64,000 nucleotides of DNA from Paraburkholderia caballeronis (GTDB taxonomy: Bacteria > Pseudomonadota > Gammaproteobacteria > Burkholderiales > Burkholderiaceae): positions 2,480,001 through 2,544,000 of the forward strand of contig NZ_FNSR01000001.1 of assembly GCF_900104845.1 (NCBI RefSeq), given 5' to 3'. Below are positions 38,003 through 46,871 of the stretch, piece after piece (positions within the stretch are counted from its first letter, which is position 1; the number at the start of each line of letters is the position of its first letter). Position numbers and translations under genes: made by a program. The notes below the pieces were generated by a model. It saw only the letters and a list, made by a program, of their open reading frames with translations, had not been told where the DNA came from and searched no databases.

Positions 38003-40552
38003 ATGCGCTATTCGGTCGAAATCAGGAAATTCCTCTATAGCCAGTACTTCTACGGCGGCCTGCGCATAGCAGTCGGCATCTCGCTACCCGCCGTGTTGTG
38101 CCTGTTCGTGTTCGATCGCACCGAACTCGCGTTCACGATCTCGACCGGCGCGCTCGGCGCATGCGCGGTGGACATGCCCGGCCCGCTGAAGTACAAGCGC
38201 AACGAAATGCTCGCGTGCGCGGTGATCGGCTTCCTGTCCGCGTTCGCGACCGGACTCGCGACGGTCAACGCGTTCACGCTGTGGTGCGCGGTCGTGCCGC
38301 TGACGTTCGTGCTGTCGCTGATCGTCGTGTACGGCAACCGCTGGCCGCAGATCAGCTTCGCGACGCTGTTCATGATGGTGATGACGCTCGAAGAGCACTT
38401 CACGCCAATGGAGGCGCTCGTCAACGCGGCGTGGATCCTCGTCGGCGGGCTGTGGTACGCGGGCTGGTCCACGTTCGTGAGCCGCCTGATGGTGAACCGC
38501 ATCGAGCAGCAGGCGCTCGCCGAGAGCGTGTTCGCGTGCGCCGACTATCTGCTCGCGCGCGCGCAGTTCTTCGACCTCGACAACGACCTCGACGACTGTT
38601 ATCGCAATCTGGTCGCGAAGCAGATCGCGGCAGTCGAGCGCCAGGACGCCGCGCGCGACATCGTGCTGCGCAACCTGCCGAGGCTGCGCCGCGACCATCC
38701 CGACTCGCGCCGCGCGATGCACTTCAACCTGTTCATCAACACGGTCGATCTGCACGAGCTGTTCGTCGGCGCGCACACCGACTATCCGCTGGTGCGCAAC
38801 ACGTTCGGCGGCTCGGACCTGCTGGTGTTCTATCGCGACCTGATCCGCAAGGCGGCCGCCGACCTGGAGGACATCGGCCTCGCGGTGCTGCAGAACCGCG
38901 CGCCGCGCGCGAGCGTGAACGTGAAGGCCGAGCTGCGCGCGATCGAATACGAACTGGAACTGCTGCGCGCGAACGGGCTGCCGCAGAAGGACCCCGAAGC
39001 GTATGCGGCGATCTCGGCGTCGTTCCGGCGCATCTGGAGCGCGACGCGGCTGATCGAGAAGATGCGCCGCAGCCTCGCGACCGAAACGCCGACGACCGAA
39101 ACCGAACTGCGCATCGACGAGGCGCTGCAGCGTTTCGTGTCGAGCCGGCGCGTGCCGTTCATGCAGATCTTCTCGAACCTGACGATGGCGTCGCCGAGCT
39201 TCCGCCACGCGCTGCGCGTGACGATCGCGGTCGCGGTCGGCTTCTGGCTCGGGCGGCTGCTGCCGCTGACGAACGCATACTGGATCGTGATGACCAGCGT
39301 CATCATCCTGAAGCCCGGTTATTCGCTGACGCGCCAGCGCAACGCGCAGCGGATCGTCGGCACGATGATCGGCTGCGCGGCGAGCATCGCGCTGATCCTG
39401 TTCGTGAAGCACCCGCTGATCCTGATCGTGTCGATGTTCGCCGCGATGGTGATGAGCTACAGCCTGCTGCTGTTCAACTACACCGCGAGCGTCGTGTTCA
39501 CGTCTGCCTACGTGCTGATCATGTTCCACCTGCTCGCGCCGGGCAGCATGCGGATCATCGGCGAACGGGCGATCGACACGGTGATCGGCTGCATGATCGC
39601 GATCGGCGCGAGCCATCTGTTCCCGTACTGGGAATACCGGCTGATGGGCAAGCTGGTGCAGAACATGATCGCGGCGACCCGGCAGTATCTGGAAGCGAGC
39701 TGGAACTGGGGCGCGCGCACGGCCGCAAGCAGCGCCGCCGTCGCGAGCCGGCTCGTCACCGAGGCCGGCGCGCGCGTGCCGGCGGTCGCGATGGCGACGT
39801 CCGCGCCTTCGGGCGGCGGTGCTGCGGCCGCGCGCGGCGACGCATCGGCGGCGGCCGGCCCGCGCGGCGCGGCGGTGCCGCCGCCGCGCACCGCCGCCAC
39901 CGCTGCCGTTACCAATGCCGATGCAAGCGGCACGGAAGCCTCGGTCGCCGAAGCGCCGGCCCCGTCGCCTGCCCCGCCCGGCCCCGCCGCGACGCCGGTG
40001 GCGACGGGCCAGCCGGTCGCGGCGGTCGGCGCGAAAACGACCGCGCAGTCGAACCCGGCACTCGATCGCGACTTCCGCTACCGGCTCGCGCGCAAGAACG
40101 TGCACGTCGCATTCGCGAATCTCGGCCAGGCGTTCCAGCGGATGATGCTGGAGCCGAAGTCCGCGCAGAAGTTCGTACCGGAGCTGAACGACCTGCTGAT
40201 CCGCAGCCACGTGCTCGCGTCGCAGATCACCGCCGCCGCGCCGCTGCTGCGCGGCCCGGTGCGCCAGGAAAACGGGCTGTCGCTCGACGCGCTGGAGCGC
40301 GCACTGTCATGCGTGCGCGAGAACCTGACGGCCGCCGAAGCCGGCACGCCCGCGCCCGCGGACCACGCGGAGATCACGAAGAAGCTGACGCGTGATCTCG
40401 ACACGATGGTCGTCGAGGCGGAGCGTACGCTCGGACCGGCCGCCGAAGCCGCGCAGGACCTGAAGCTGCTCGCGCATCAATGCAAGCAGATGCTGACCGC
40501 GTCGTGGTTGATCCGCAAGGACGCGGGCATCATCCGGCTGCCCGACGAATAA
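38003..40552 (+). CDS. FUSC-family inner-membrane transporter (YccS/aromatic-acid exporter-like)
   Basis: The product is 849 residues from the ATG at 38003. Two sets of membrane helices (about 15-170 and 390-530) flank a cytoplasmic helical domain, the FUSC arrangement. The family-typical RHALRVTIAVAVGFWLG, YWIVMTSVIILKPGYSLTRQ and RIVGTMIGC are present at the start of the second bundle. A roughly 110-residue Ala/Pro/Gly linker (about 575-685) separates this from a final helical domain. FUSC proteins export aromatic acids or fusaric acid, usually with AaeA-type adaptors, but none is nearby, so the substrate is unknown. Confidence 0.87.
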   Translation: MRYSVEIRKFLYSQYFYGGLRIAVGISLPAVLCLFVFDRTELAFTISTGALGACAVDMPGPLKYKRNEMLACAVIGFLSAFATGLATVNAFTLWCAVVPLTFVLSLIVVYGNRWPQISFATLFMMVMTLEEHFTPMEALVNAAWILVGGLWYAGWSTFVSRLMVNRIEQQALAESVFACADYLLARAQFFDLDNDLDDCYRNLVAKQIAAVERQDAARDIVLRNLPRLRRDHPDSRRAMHFNLFINTVDLHELFVGAHTDYPLVRNTFGGSDLLVFYRDLIRKAAADLEDIGLAVLQNRAPRASVNVKAELRAIEYELELLRANGLPQKDPEAYAAISASFRRIWSATRLIEKMRRSLATETPTTETELRIDEALQRFVSSRRVPFMQIFSNLTMASPSFRHALRVTIAVAVGFWLGRLLPLTNAYWIVMTSVIILKPGYSLTRQRNAQRIVGTMIGCAASIALILFVKHPLILIVSMFAAMVMSYSLLLFNYTASVVFTSAYVLIMFHLLAPGSMRIIGERAIDTVIGCMIAIGASHLFPYWEYRLMGKLVQNMIAATRQYLEASWNWGARTAASSAAVASRLVTEAGARVPAVAMATSAPSGGGAAAARGDASAAAGPRGAAVPPPRTAATAAVTNADASGTEASVAEAPAPSPAPPGPAATPVATGQPVAAVGAKTTAQSNPALDRDFRYRLARKNVHVAFANLGQAFQRMMLEPKSAQKFVPELNDLLIRSHVLASQITAAAPLLRGPVRQENGLSLDALERALSCVRENLTAAEAGTPAPADHAEITKKLTRDLDTMVVEAERTLGPAAEAAQDLKLLAHQCKQMLTASWLIRKDAGIIRLPDE

Positions 40553-40622
40553 GCGTGGAGTCAGCGCGCTCACGCGTGCATCGCATGTAATACGCGAGGC
40601 CGCCGTCGAATAACCGTTGAAT

Positions 40623-40817
40623 CTATTGCGCGGCGCTCGCGCCCGACGGACTCGTCGCGCTCGCGGCCGCTGCGCTCGCGGCGGCCGCATTCGTCTGGTC
40701 GTATTCGCGTTTGTCGCGAATCGCATTGAACAGCACCGTGCCGATCACGAGCAGCACGGCTACCACGATGAACACGCCGACGCCGAACGTGGGGTCCTTC
40801 CTGCGAGGTTCGTTCAT
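40623..40817 (-). CDS. Small single-pass membrane protein
   Basis: The product is 64 residues. MNEPRRKDPTFGVGVFIVVA begins a single membrane helix (about 12-31, VGVFIVVAVLLVIGTVLFNA), followed by a charged segment and an Ala/Ser-rich tail. A Shine-Dalgarno-like AGG lies upstream of the ATG. It resembles small inner-membrane proteins in Burkholderia of unknown role. It converges with the FUSC gene. Confidence 0.6.
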   Translation of the reverse strand: MNEPRRKDPTFGVGVFIVVAVLLVIGTVLFNAIRDKREYDQTNAAAASAAAASATSPSGASAAQ

Positions 40818-40999
40818 GGATCAGGCCTGGTGTCGAAGAAGGACGGGCGAAGCGGGCATTCTACGCCCGGGTGGCTTGCATACGGCTAACACGGCTGCGG
40901 GTTGCAGTGCGATTCGCGATGGACGATTTACGCGAGCCGCCCACGCAGCGGCAGCGCATTCGTGCTGCGTCGCCATACACCAACCCCGCTCCGATGCCC

Positions 41000-41575
41000 T
41001 CACGCAACCGGCGCGCCGCCCGCCGTCTGATACAGTTCGTTGCCGGCCGCGCGCAGGCGGCCGGCCCAGTAATGCAGCGGACTGCCGCCGCGCCTCGCGC
41101 TGACCTCGATCGACGCGAGGCCCGACGCGATCGCGCCCAGCAGCCCCGATGCACCCGCCGCGCCAGCCGTGGCCGACGCCGGAAGCGGCGCGGCCCGCTG
41201 CGACGTCGAGCGCAGCCTCTTCAACGGCGACACGAGCGCATTGCGTTGACGGGTGTTGTCGAGCGTCGCGATCACGCTGTCGAGCGCGCGAATTCGGCGT
41301 CGCTCGCGGGCGACGGCGCGGACGCTGGTTCGGAAGCCGAAGCATTCGACTCGGGAGCCGGCACACCGGTAGTCAGGCTCTGCGACGCCAGCAGCACCGG
41401 CGCGCTGTTGTCCGACGCGGCACGCGGCCAGCAGGCCGCGCAGAACACGAACAGAAAACAGACGCACGACGCGAGCGGGACACACCACGACTGCAACGAC
41501 TACCGCAACCGCAGCGATCCGCGCGGGGACCGGCTGCGTGTCGCGCTTGCTGGCCGCATGCCCGCGTCGTCCCAT
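41000..41575 (-). pseudogene. Frame-disrupted gene encoding a possible membrane or lipoprotein of unknown function
   Basis: Coding signal (high third-position GC) moves between two minus-strand frames. The first frame (from 41575) gives MGRRGHAASKRD and a hydrophobic AVAVVVAVVV. The second (41496-41272, from a TTG) gives a hydrophobic, Cys-rich leader (CVCFLFVFCAACWP) and a Ser/Ala/Pro linker. The first frame resumes from 41275, with LDSVIATLDNTRQRNALV and a final HYWAGRLRAAGNELYQTA. Two compensating indels would give one continuous protein. Alternatively a 74-residue and a 91-residue ORF overlap by GTGA at 41272-41275. No family is recognised. Confidence 0.45.
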
Positions 41576-41732
41576 TACGAATGGGCCAGTTCAGCTTGCG
41601 CTCCAGTGTAGCCGCTGTCCGCTGCCCGAGCACGCGCCGTTGCGCAACAGAATGTCAACGGATCGGATCATGTCGCGCGGCATCCCGCGCCGCGCCTCGC
41701 GACGATCGTCGTGTGCCGCATCGCGTCGCGCA

Positions 41733-42377
41733 TCAGTACGCGACGGTCGCAAGCTGGCGAACGAAGCGGCCCTGCTCCAGTTCGTCGACGAACGCGATCG
41801 CGTAGTCTTCGGCCGAGATGCGGCTGTCGCCGTTCGCATCGGCGAGCAACGCGTTCGCGCCGGTGCGGAACTGGCCGGTGCGCTCGCCCGGCGCGATGAT
41901 CGCGGCCGGCGCGAAAACGGTCCAGTCGAGATCGTCGACCGTGCGGATGGAGCGGAACGCCTCGCGATGCGCAAGCGCAGTCGGCTTGTACGCGTCCGGG
42001 AATCCGTCGGTATCCACCAGTTGTTTGCCCGGCGCGACTTCGAGCGACCCCGCGCCGCCGACCGTGACGACGCGCTTCAACCCCGCCGCGCGCACACCGT
42101 CGAGGAGCGCACGGGTTGCGACGTCGAGATCCGCGAGCCGATCCTGCGGCGGCGCATACGCGCTCGCCACCACGTCGTGCCCGCGCACCGCGTCCGCGAC
42201 GCCCTTCGCGTCGAGCAGGTCGGCCTTCGCCGCGCGAACCTTCGCCGCAGCGGCGACGCGCTCCGGATGGCGGACGAGCGCCGTGACCTCGTGGCCGCGC
42301 CGCGCGGCTTCCGCGGCGATCCGCGAACCGATCATGCCGGTCGCGCCAAACAGGGCGATTTTCAGTGCGTTGCTCAT
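41733..42377 (-). CDS. NAD(P)-dependent atypical short-chain oxidoreductase (YwnB/HypO-like)
   Basis: The product is 214 residues with an N-terminal Rossmann motif IALFGATGMIGSRIAAEAARRG (8-28) and the NAD(P)-binding family pattern LKRVVTVGGAGSLEV and DWTVFAPAAII. It lacks the YxxxK catalytic pair of classic SDRs, as in the NmrA/BVR-B/YwnB group. Its partner upstream (42492-42959) encodes an Rrf2 regulator, and copies of one palindrome precede both genes. In Bacillus subtilis an Rrf2 protein (HypR) controls a nitroreductase-like HypO and a YwnA/YwnB pair also exists, so a reactive-species stress role is plausible here. Confidence 0.87.
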   Translation of the reverse strand: MSNALKIALFGATGMIGSRIAAEAARRGHEVTALVRHPERVAAAAKVRAAKADLLDAKGVADAVRGHDVVASAYAPPQDRLADLDVATRALLDGVRAAGLKRVVTVGGAGSLEVAPGKQLVDTDGFPDAYKPTALAHREAFRSIRTVDDLDWTVFAPAAIIAPGERTGQFRTGANALLADANGDSRISAEDYAIAFVDELEQGRFVRQLATVAY

Positions 42378-42399
42378 AACGTGACTCCTGTTTCGTTTT

Positions 42400-42420
42400 A
42401 TGTAACCAATTCAGTTACAT
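42400..42420 (-). promoter_or_regulatory. Rrf2-type operator upstream of the oxidoreductase gene
   Basis: A perfect inverted repeat of 7-bp arms, ATGTAAC and GTTACAT, separated by 7 bp, lies 23 bp before the oxidoreductase start. A nearly identical element (42982-43002) precedes the Rrf2 gene. The shared sequence is best explained as the binding site of the adjacent Rrf2 regulator. Confidence 0.75.
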
Positions 42421-42491
42421 ATTAGGGGAAAGAAAACGGGGCAATCGATACCCCGTCGCTATAGGTGCGCCGCTCTGGGTGCGCCGTAACG

Positions 42492-42959
42492 TCAGCCGCG
42501 CTTCGCTTCGCGCGCGTGACGACCGCGTTCGCGCCTGCGTTCGGTGCGCACGACGTCGTCGGTCACGCCGGCCAGCGTGCGCGCGGCCAGCGACGCTTCC
42601 ATCGCCTGCTGCGCGTCGTCGATCACGCCGCGCAACACGCTCTGGATGTTGCGTCCGACCATGCACGCCGGGTTCGGTTCCTCGCGATGCAGCGCGAAAA
42701 GCCGCGCGTCATCCACGGCCCGATAGACGTCGAGCAGCGTGATCGCGGCCGGCTCGCGCGCCAGCAGCGCACCGCCGCCCGCGCCGAGCTGCGACGTCGT
42801 GAGGCCCGCATCCGCGAGCATCGACAGCAGGCGGCGAATCAATGCGGGATTCGTGTTCACGCTGCCCGCGATGACGTCCGACGACAGCGGCACGCCGTCC
42901 TGCTGCGACAGCAGCGCCAGCACGTGAACCGCAAACGCAAACCGGCTACTCGTATTCAC
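42492..42959 (-). CDS. Rrf2 family transcriptional regulator (YwnA-like)
   Basis: The product is 155 residues. The winged helix covers about 1-80 (SRFAFAVHVLALLSQQDGVP, NPALIRRLLSMLADAGL, GAGGGALLAREPAAITLLDVYRAV). It lacks the three-Cys Fe-S cluster of IscR/NsrR; a single Cys occurs in NPACMVGRN (about residue 99), as in YwnA/HypR types, so it may sense disulfide stress. It lies 114 bp upstream of an oxidoreductase on the same strand. Matching palindromes before both genes indicate autoregulation and control of that target. Confidence 0.9.
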   Translation of the reverse strand: MNTSSRFAFAVHVLALLSQQDGVPLSSDVIAGSVNTNPALIRRLLSMLADAGLTTSQLGAGGGALLAREPAAITLLDVYRAVDDARLFALHREEPNPACMVGRNIQSVLRGVIDDAQQAMEASLAARTLAGVTDDVVRTERRRERGRHAREAKRG

Positions 42960-42981
42960 TGCCGCACCCGTGCACCCGAAA

Positions 42982-43002
42982 GTGTAATCATCTTAGTTAC
43001 AT
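42982..43002 (-). promoter_or_regulatory. Rrf2-type operator upstream of the Rrf2 gene
   Basis: GTGTAAT, 7 bp, GTTACAT lies 23 bp before the regulator start, with the same architecture, spacing and distance to the start codon as the element at 42400-42420 (12 of 14 arm positions identical). This is a second copy of the putative operator. Confidence 0.72.
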
Positions 43003-43026
43003 TAATCGCGACCGTCAACATGGGGG

Positions 43027-43494
43027 TCACTCGCCATTGCCGGAAGCCGCCGGCGCGGACGCCGCCGCGGTGCCGCTCGCCCATTGCTGCAACGCGCGGC
43101 CGGCGGCCTGCAAGCCGGTGCCGGTCGTCGCGGCCGCGTGGCCGAGCAGCGCGTTCGCCGAGCTTGCCGCGTCGCGCCACTGCCCTTTCGCGGCCGACGC
43201 GAGTTCGGCCGCCGACGCGCCCGCCGGCTGCGACGCCGCGTTGTCGAGATGGCGTTGCGCGCCCGCGCGCGCCGCATCGACCTGCTGGTTCACGAAGCTC
43301 GCCGCCTGGTCGAGCTTCTGCGTTGCCTGCTGCGTGGCGCGCTGCGCTGCGTCCTGCGCGGCCTGACGGAGCGCGTCGGCGGACTGCCGCGCCGCATCGG
43401 CGGGCGGCGTGTCGTGCTTCTCGCAGCCGGCGACGAGCGCCGCGCACACGAGCAACGGCAGCACGCCGCGCGAGAGTCGGACATTCTGAAACAT
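43027..43494 (-). CDS. Ala/Gln-rich lipoprotein, coiled coil
   Basis: The product is 155 residues from the ATG at 43494, preferred over 43500 because GGAGA is then 6 nt upstream. The lipoprotein signal ends in LVAGCEKHD with a lipobox Cys. The mature part is an Ala/Gln/Asp helical coiled coil ([20 protein letters not shown]) and an Ala/Gly/Ser-rich tail. No family with a known function is recognised. It is divergent from the DJ-1/PfpI gene with a 200-bp intergenic region. Confidence 0.72.
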   Translation of the reverse strand: MFQNVRLSRGVLPLLVCAALVAGCEKHDTPPADAARQSADALRQAAQDAAQRATQQATQKLDQAASFVNQQVDAARAGAQRHLDNAASQPAGASAAELASAAKGQWRDAASSANALLGHAAATTGTGLQAAGRALQQWASGTAAASAPAASGNGE

Positions 43495-43695
43495 GGTCAT
43501 TCTCCAGGAGGGACCGCGATGCGCACGGCCCGCACGAACGAAAACGCCGCCATGATACGCGGCGGCGTGCGGCCGGCGCAGCTACCTGTCCGTGTCGTCC
43601 GTCGTTTCGGCGCGCCGTTGCAGAACCGTCAACGGGACGGAGTAGACTGCGTGAGCATCCGACGTGTGTTCCCTTTCCCCTCCTGGAGACTCGCA

Positions 43696-44277
43696 ATGGC
43701 TGTCAAGAAGATCCTGTTTCTGACCGGCGACTTCGCCGAAGACTACGAAACGATGGTGCCGTTCCAGGCGCTGCAGGCGGTCGGCCATCGGGTCGACGCG
43801 GTCTGTCCGGGCAAGAAGGCCGGCGAGCGCATAAAGACCGCGATCCACGACTTCGAGGGCGACCAGACCTATAGCGAAAAACCCGGCCACCAGTTCACGC
43901 TGAACGCGACGTTCGACGACATCGACCCGGCCAGCTACGACGCGCTCGCGATCGCGGGCGGCCGCGCGCCCGAATATCTGCGGCTCGATCCGAAGGTGAT
44001 CGAACTGGTCCGCTACTTCGCGAACGCGCGGAAGCCGATCGCCGCGATCTGCCATGCGGCGCAACTGCTCGCGGCGGCCGAGGTGATCCGCGGCAAGCGC
44101 ATCTCCGCATATCCGGCGTGCGCGCCCGAAGTGCGGCTCGCGGGCGGCGAATACGCGGACATCGCGATCGACGACGCGGTGACCGACGCGCCGTTCGTGA
44201 CCGCGCCCGCATGGCCCGCGCATCCGGCGTGGCTGAAGCAGTTCCTCGCCTTGCTCGGCACGCGCATCGAGCCGTGA
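43696..44277 (+). CDS. DJ-1/PfpI family protein
   Basis: The product is 193 residues with the glutamine-amidotransferase-like fold. A nucleophilic Cys119 is followed by His120 in [12 protein letters not shown], with Glu16 in [31 protein letters not shown] is the family strand-turn. The protein is of the YhbO/PfpI deglycase-protease type rather than the YajL type. The gene ends with a hairpin terminator at 44311. Function in glyoxal or oxidative stress is inferred from relatives. Confidence 0.93.
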   Translation: MAVKKILFLTGDFAEDYETMVPFQALQAVGHRVDAVCPGKKAGERIKTAIHDFEGDQTYSEKPGHQFTLNATFDDIDPASYDALAIAGGRAPEYLRLDPKVIELVRYFANARKPIAAICHAAQLLAAAEVIRGKRISAYPACAPEVRLAGGEYADIAIDDAVTDAPFVTAPAWPAHPAWLKQFLALLGTRIEP

Positions 44278-44310
44278 TCCATCGCGCCACGCGCGCCCAC
44301 GTACTTTCCG

Positions 44311-44339
44311 GAAGCCGGTGCAAGACCCGCACCGGTTTC
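44311..44339 (+). terminator. Hairpin terminator after the DJ-1/PfpI gene
   Basis: An 11-bp stem with one G-U pair (core CCGGTGC and GCACCGG, 7-nt loop) ends in a short T-stretch (TTTC) 34 bp past the stop. Confidence 0.6.
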
Positions 44340-44409
44340 GGAATCCTCTGATTCAGTCTCCGTCGCCGCATTCCTAAAGTTGCGCATTCGCCTTATGGAG
44401 TGCGTGTCG

Positions 44410-44739
44410 ATGGAGTTGACTGACTGGATCATCGTTCTCGCGATCGCGTTGATATTGGTCGCGTTCTTCTGTACCCGCCATACGGCCAGCCGCTCGCTGA
44501 CGGACCGCGCGCGCCATGCGCGCGGCACGCGTCTGCTCGTGCAGGCGACCATCGCGTTATGGGCCGCGCTGATGACCGTCGAGCGCAGCCTCACGTCGCC
44601 GGGCGGCGTGCCGTTCGGGCTGAACCTGCGGCCGCACGTGGCGCTCGCGGCCGCCGCGCTGTTCGCGTGCGCGGGTTGCCTGTGGTCGATCCGCGGCCGT
44701 CAGTTGCTCAAGCAACGGCGCATGTTCGGCACGTGGTAG
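44410..44739 (+). CDS. Small membrane protein, unknown function
   Basis: The product is 109 residues from the ATG at 44410, preferred because TGGAG lies about 10 bases upstream; an ATG at 44380 would add ten residues. Three hydrophobic helices are predicted (about 5-23, 42-56, 75-92), with the polar loop TVERSLTSPGGVPFGLNL between the second and third. No family is recognised. It converges with the sensor kinase gene (51 bp). Confidence 0.6.
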   Translation: MELTDWIIVLAIALILVAFFCTRHTASRSLTDRARHARGTRLLVQATIALWAALMTVERSLTSPGGVPFGLNLRPHVALAAAALFACAGCLWSIRGRQLLKQRRMFGTW

Positions 44740-44790
44740 CCGCGCTTCTTTCACACACTTCTTCCACGCGCTTCTTTCATGCCGTCTGCT

Positions 44791-46473
44791 TCATTCGCGC
44801 CCGACACGCATGTCGTCGTCCGACGGTCCCGGCCGTTGCGCAGTGCCGGACACATTGTTGACCGTATCGCCGTCCGCGCCGGTTAACACCACTGCCGCCA
44901 TCTCCGGCAGCGTCAGATAAAACGTCGATCCGACGCCTTCGGCCGACTCTACCCACACGCGGCCGCCGTGCCGCTCGACCACGCGCCGCACCAGCGCGAG
45001 CCCGATGCCCTCGCCCGGCGCGATGTCGCCGTGCATCCGCTGGAACGCATGAAAGAGCCGCGGCAACGCCACGTGCGGAATGCCGAGGCCATTGTCGGCG
45101 ACGAAGAACGTCCGCAGCGGCTCGCCGGGCGACGCGGGCCGCACGCCGACTTCCACGTGGCCGTTGCGCGCCGGGTCCAGATAGTTGAGCGCGTTGCCGA
45201 TCAGATTCGCGAACACCTGTTCGAGCGCGGTCGGATCGCCCCACACCGCTGGCAGCGTGCCGACGACCAGATGCGCGCGCCGCGCGCGAACCGTCGCGTG
45301 CATCGCGTCGATCACCCGCTGCACGAGTTCCTGCACGTCCACGCGCTGATGCCGGTATTCGACGCGGCCGACGCGCGCGAGCCGCAGCAGCGCGTCGATG
45401 ATGTGCGACGCGCGCAGCACCGCGCTTTGCAGATAACGCAGCGCCTCGGCAATGTCGTCGTTGATCAGCCGCTCGATGCGCGAGCGCGCATCCGGCGCGA
45501 GCGACGAATGCGCGACGAGCGAACGCAGGTCCGCGCAAGCGTGCGTCAGTTCCTTCGAAAAACCCTGTAGCGTGACGAGCGGCGAGCGCAGATCGTGCGA
45601 CACGCTATGCACGAACATCTCGTTCTCCTGCGTCTGCTGGCGCAGCGTCTCGTTGGTGCGCGCGAGTTGTTCCGCGCGCCGCGCGAGATCGGTTTCGTAG
45701 CCGACCCGCATCCGGTCCGCCTCGATCAGCCGCCGGCTGGTCTCGTGCAGCGTGCGGTCCAGTTCCGCGATTTCGTCCGCGCCGCCGACGAGCGGCGTCA
45801 GCGGTTCGTTGCCCGCGAGCCGCGCCGCGTTGTCCGACAGCAGCGCGAGCCGCCCGCGCACGCCGCGAATGAACAGCGACACGAGCAGCACGACCAGCAC
45901 GATCGAGCCGACCACGGCGATCACGATCAGCGCGCGCTGCCGCGTGCGCGCGGCCTCGGCGGCGGCGGTGCGCAGCACGTCGAGCCGCCGCTCCTCGACC
46001 TGAAACGCCGTGACTTGCGCGCGCACGCGGTCGAGCACGTCGTAGTCGGATAGTTCGCGGAAGCGGTCGAGCACGTCGTCGCGCCGGCCCGCATGCAGCA
46101 GCGTCTCGATCTGCCCGGCCCATGCGCGGTAGCCCTGCACCGCCGTGCGGATCTGGCCGGCGCGCTCGACCTGGCCGGGATTGTCGGCCACCAGTTCGAC
46201 CAGGTGGTCGATCCGCCGGTCGGCGTCGGTCCATGTGGACGGCGGCGTCGAGAAACGCGTGTCGTTCGACGCGACCGCGCCGCGCAGCCGCACTGCGTTG
46301 ACCAGCACCGGGTCGAGCACCAGCGCGACCTGCGCGAGCACGTTCTGGCTATGCTGCGCCCAGCGCTGCGCATCCTCCGCGTCGGCCTGCGCCTTCACGA
46401 TGCCCGACAGCAGCGTCAGTTCGAACACCGCGGGAATCGCGATCAGCAACAGCCCTTTGGTCGTGAGTCGCAT
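44791..46473 (-). CDS. Orphan sensor histidine kinase
   Basis: The product is 560 residues from the ATG at 46473 (an alternative at 46515 adds 14). A first membrane helix (about 5-22), a periplasmic helical sensor (about 25-175), a second helix (IVIAVVGSIVLVVLLVSLFI) and a HAMP domain lead to a short coiled coil. The phospho-acceptor H box SVSHDLRSPLVTLQGFSKEL follows. The N box ANLIGNALNYLD, G1 DNGLGIP, F box and G2 GEGIGLALV of the ATPase domain are all intact. No response regulator lies beside it, so it is orphan here. It is divergent from amt with a 398-bp intergenic region that holds amt's promoter. Confidence 0.92.
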   Translation of the reverse strand: MRLTTKGLLLIAIPAVFELTLLSGIVKAQADAEDAQRWAQHSQNVLAQVALVLDPVLVNAVRLRGAVASNDTRFSTPPSTWTDADRRIDHLVELVADNPGQVERAGQIRTAVQGYRAWAGQIETLLHAGRRDDVLDRFRELSDYDVLDRVRAQVTAFQVEERRLDVLRTAAAEAARTRQRALIVIAVVGSIVLVVLLVSLFIRGVRGRLALLSDNAARLAGNEPLTPLVGGADEIAELDRTLHETSRRLIEADRMRVGYETDLARRAEQLARTNETLRQQTQENEMFVHSVSHDLRSPLVTLQGFSKELTHACADLRSLVAHSSLAPDARSRIERLINDDIAEALRYLQSAVLRASHIIDALLRLARVGRVEYRHQRVDVQELVQRVIDAMHATVRARRAHLVVGTLPAVWGDPTALEQVFANLIGNALNYLDPARNGHVEVGVRPASPGEPLRTFFVADNGLGIPHVALPRLFHAFQRMHGDIAPGEGIGLALVRRVVERHGGRVWVESAEGVGSTFYLTLPEMAAVVLTGADGDTVNNVSGTAQRPGPSDDDMRVGRE

Positions 46474-46677
46474 GCGTGGGGATCGTCGCGGCAGGGGGTC
46501 GGAAGGTCCGGACATTATGTCGGCGTTTGCGGCGCGCGTGTTCGCAGACGTTCGCGTGGCGCGGGGGCGGTCCGGAGGCCGACGCTGACTTGGGATTTAC
46601 GCCGTCAGGCTGGATCGAAAGCAAATCACAGGATTACGCCCTTAATTGGCGCAACAAATCACCGATAAAGAGCGTTC

Positions 46678-46692
46678 GCACCTCGGATGTGC
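46678..46692 (+). promoter_or_regulatory. NtrC-like enhancer site upstream of amt
   Basis: GCAC, 7 bp, GTGC (bases 46678-46681 and 46689-46692) matches the NtrC half-site arrangement (GCAC-N7-GTGC). It lies about 160 bp upstream of the predicted sigma-54 start for amt, a usual enhancer distance. A further GCACC half-site occurs near 46763. Confidence 0.55.
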
Positions 46693-46816
46693 TTTTACCT
46701 CCCCACTCAGCTACGCCACACCGGTTCACAAATTGGGTGTCAAAACCCATCCAAGTGCATTCACGCACCGTCCGGACGCCTGTCCGACCGACATTTTCAC
46801 CGGGTTGGCGCATCGC

Positions 46817-46832
46817 TGGCCCGCATTTTGCT
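46817..46832 (+). promoter_or_regulatory. Sigma-54 promoter of amt
   Basis: TGGCCCG (46817-46823), 4 bp and TTGCT (46828-46832) fit the consensus TGGCACG-N4-TTGC with one mismatch and the exact GG-N10-GC spacing. Transcription would begin near 46843, leaving a 29-nt leader to the amt ATG. Nitrogen-limited activation by NtrC is inferred from the site at 46678 and from regulation of amt in other proteobacteria. Confidence 0.8.
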
Positions 46833-46871
46833 CCTCATGCGCCTTTTTTGAGCAAACGGCAGGACGCAAGG

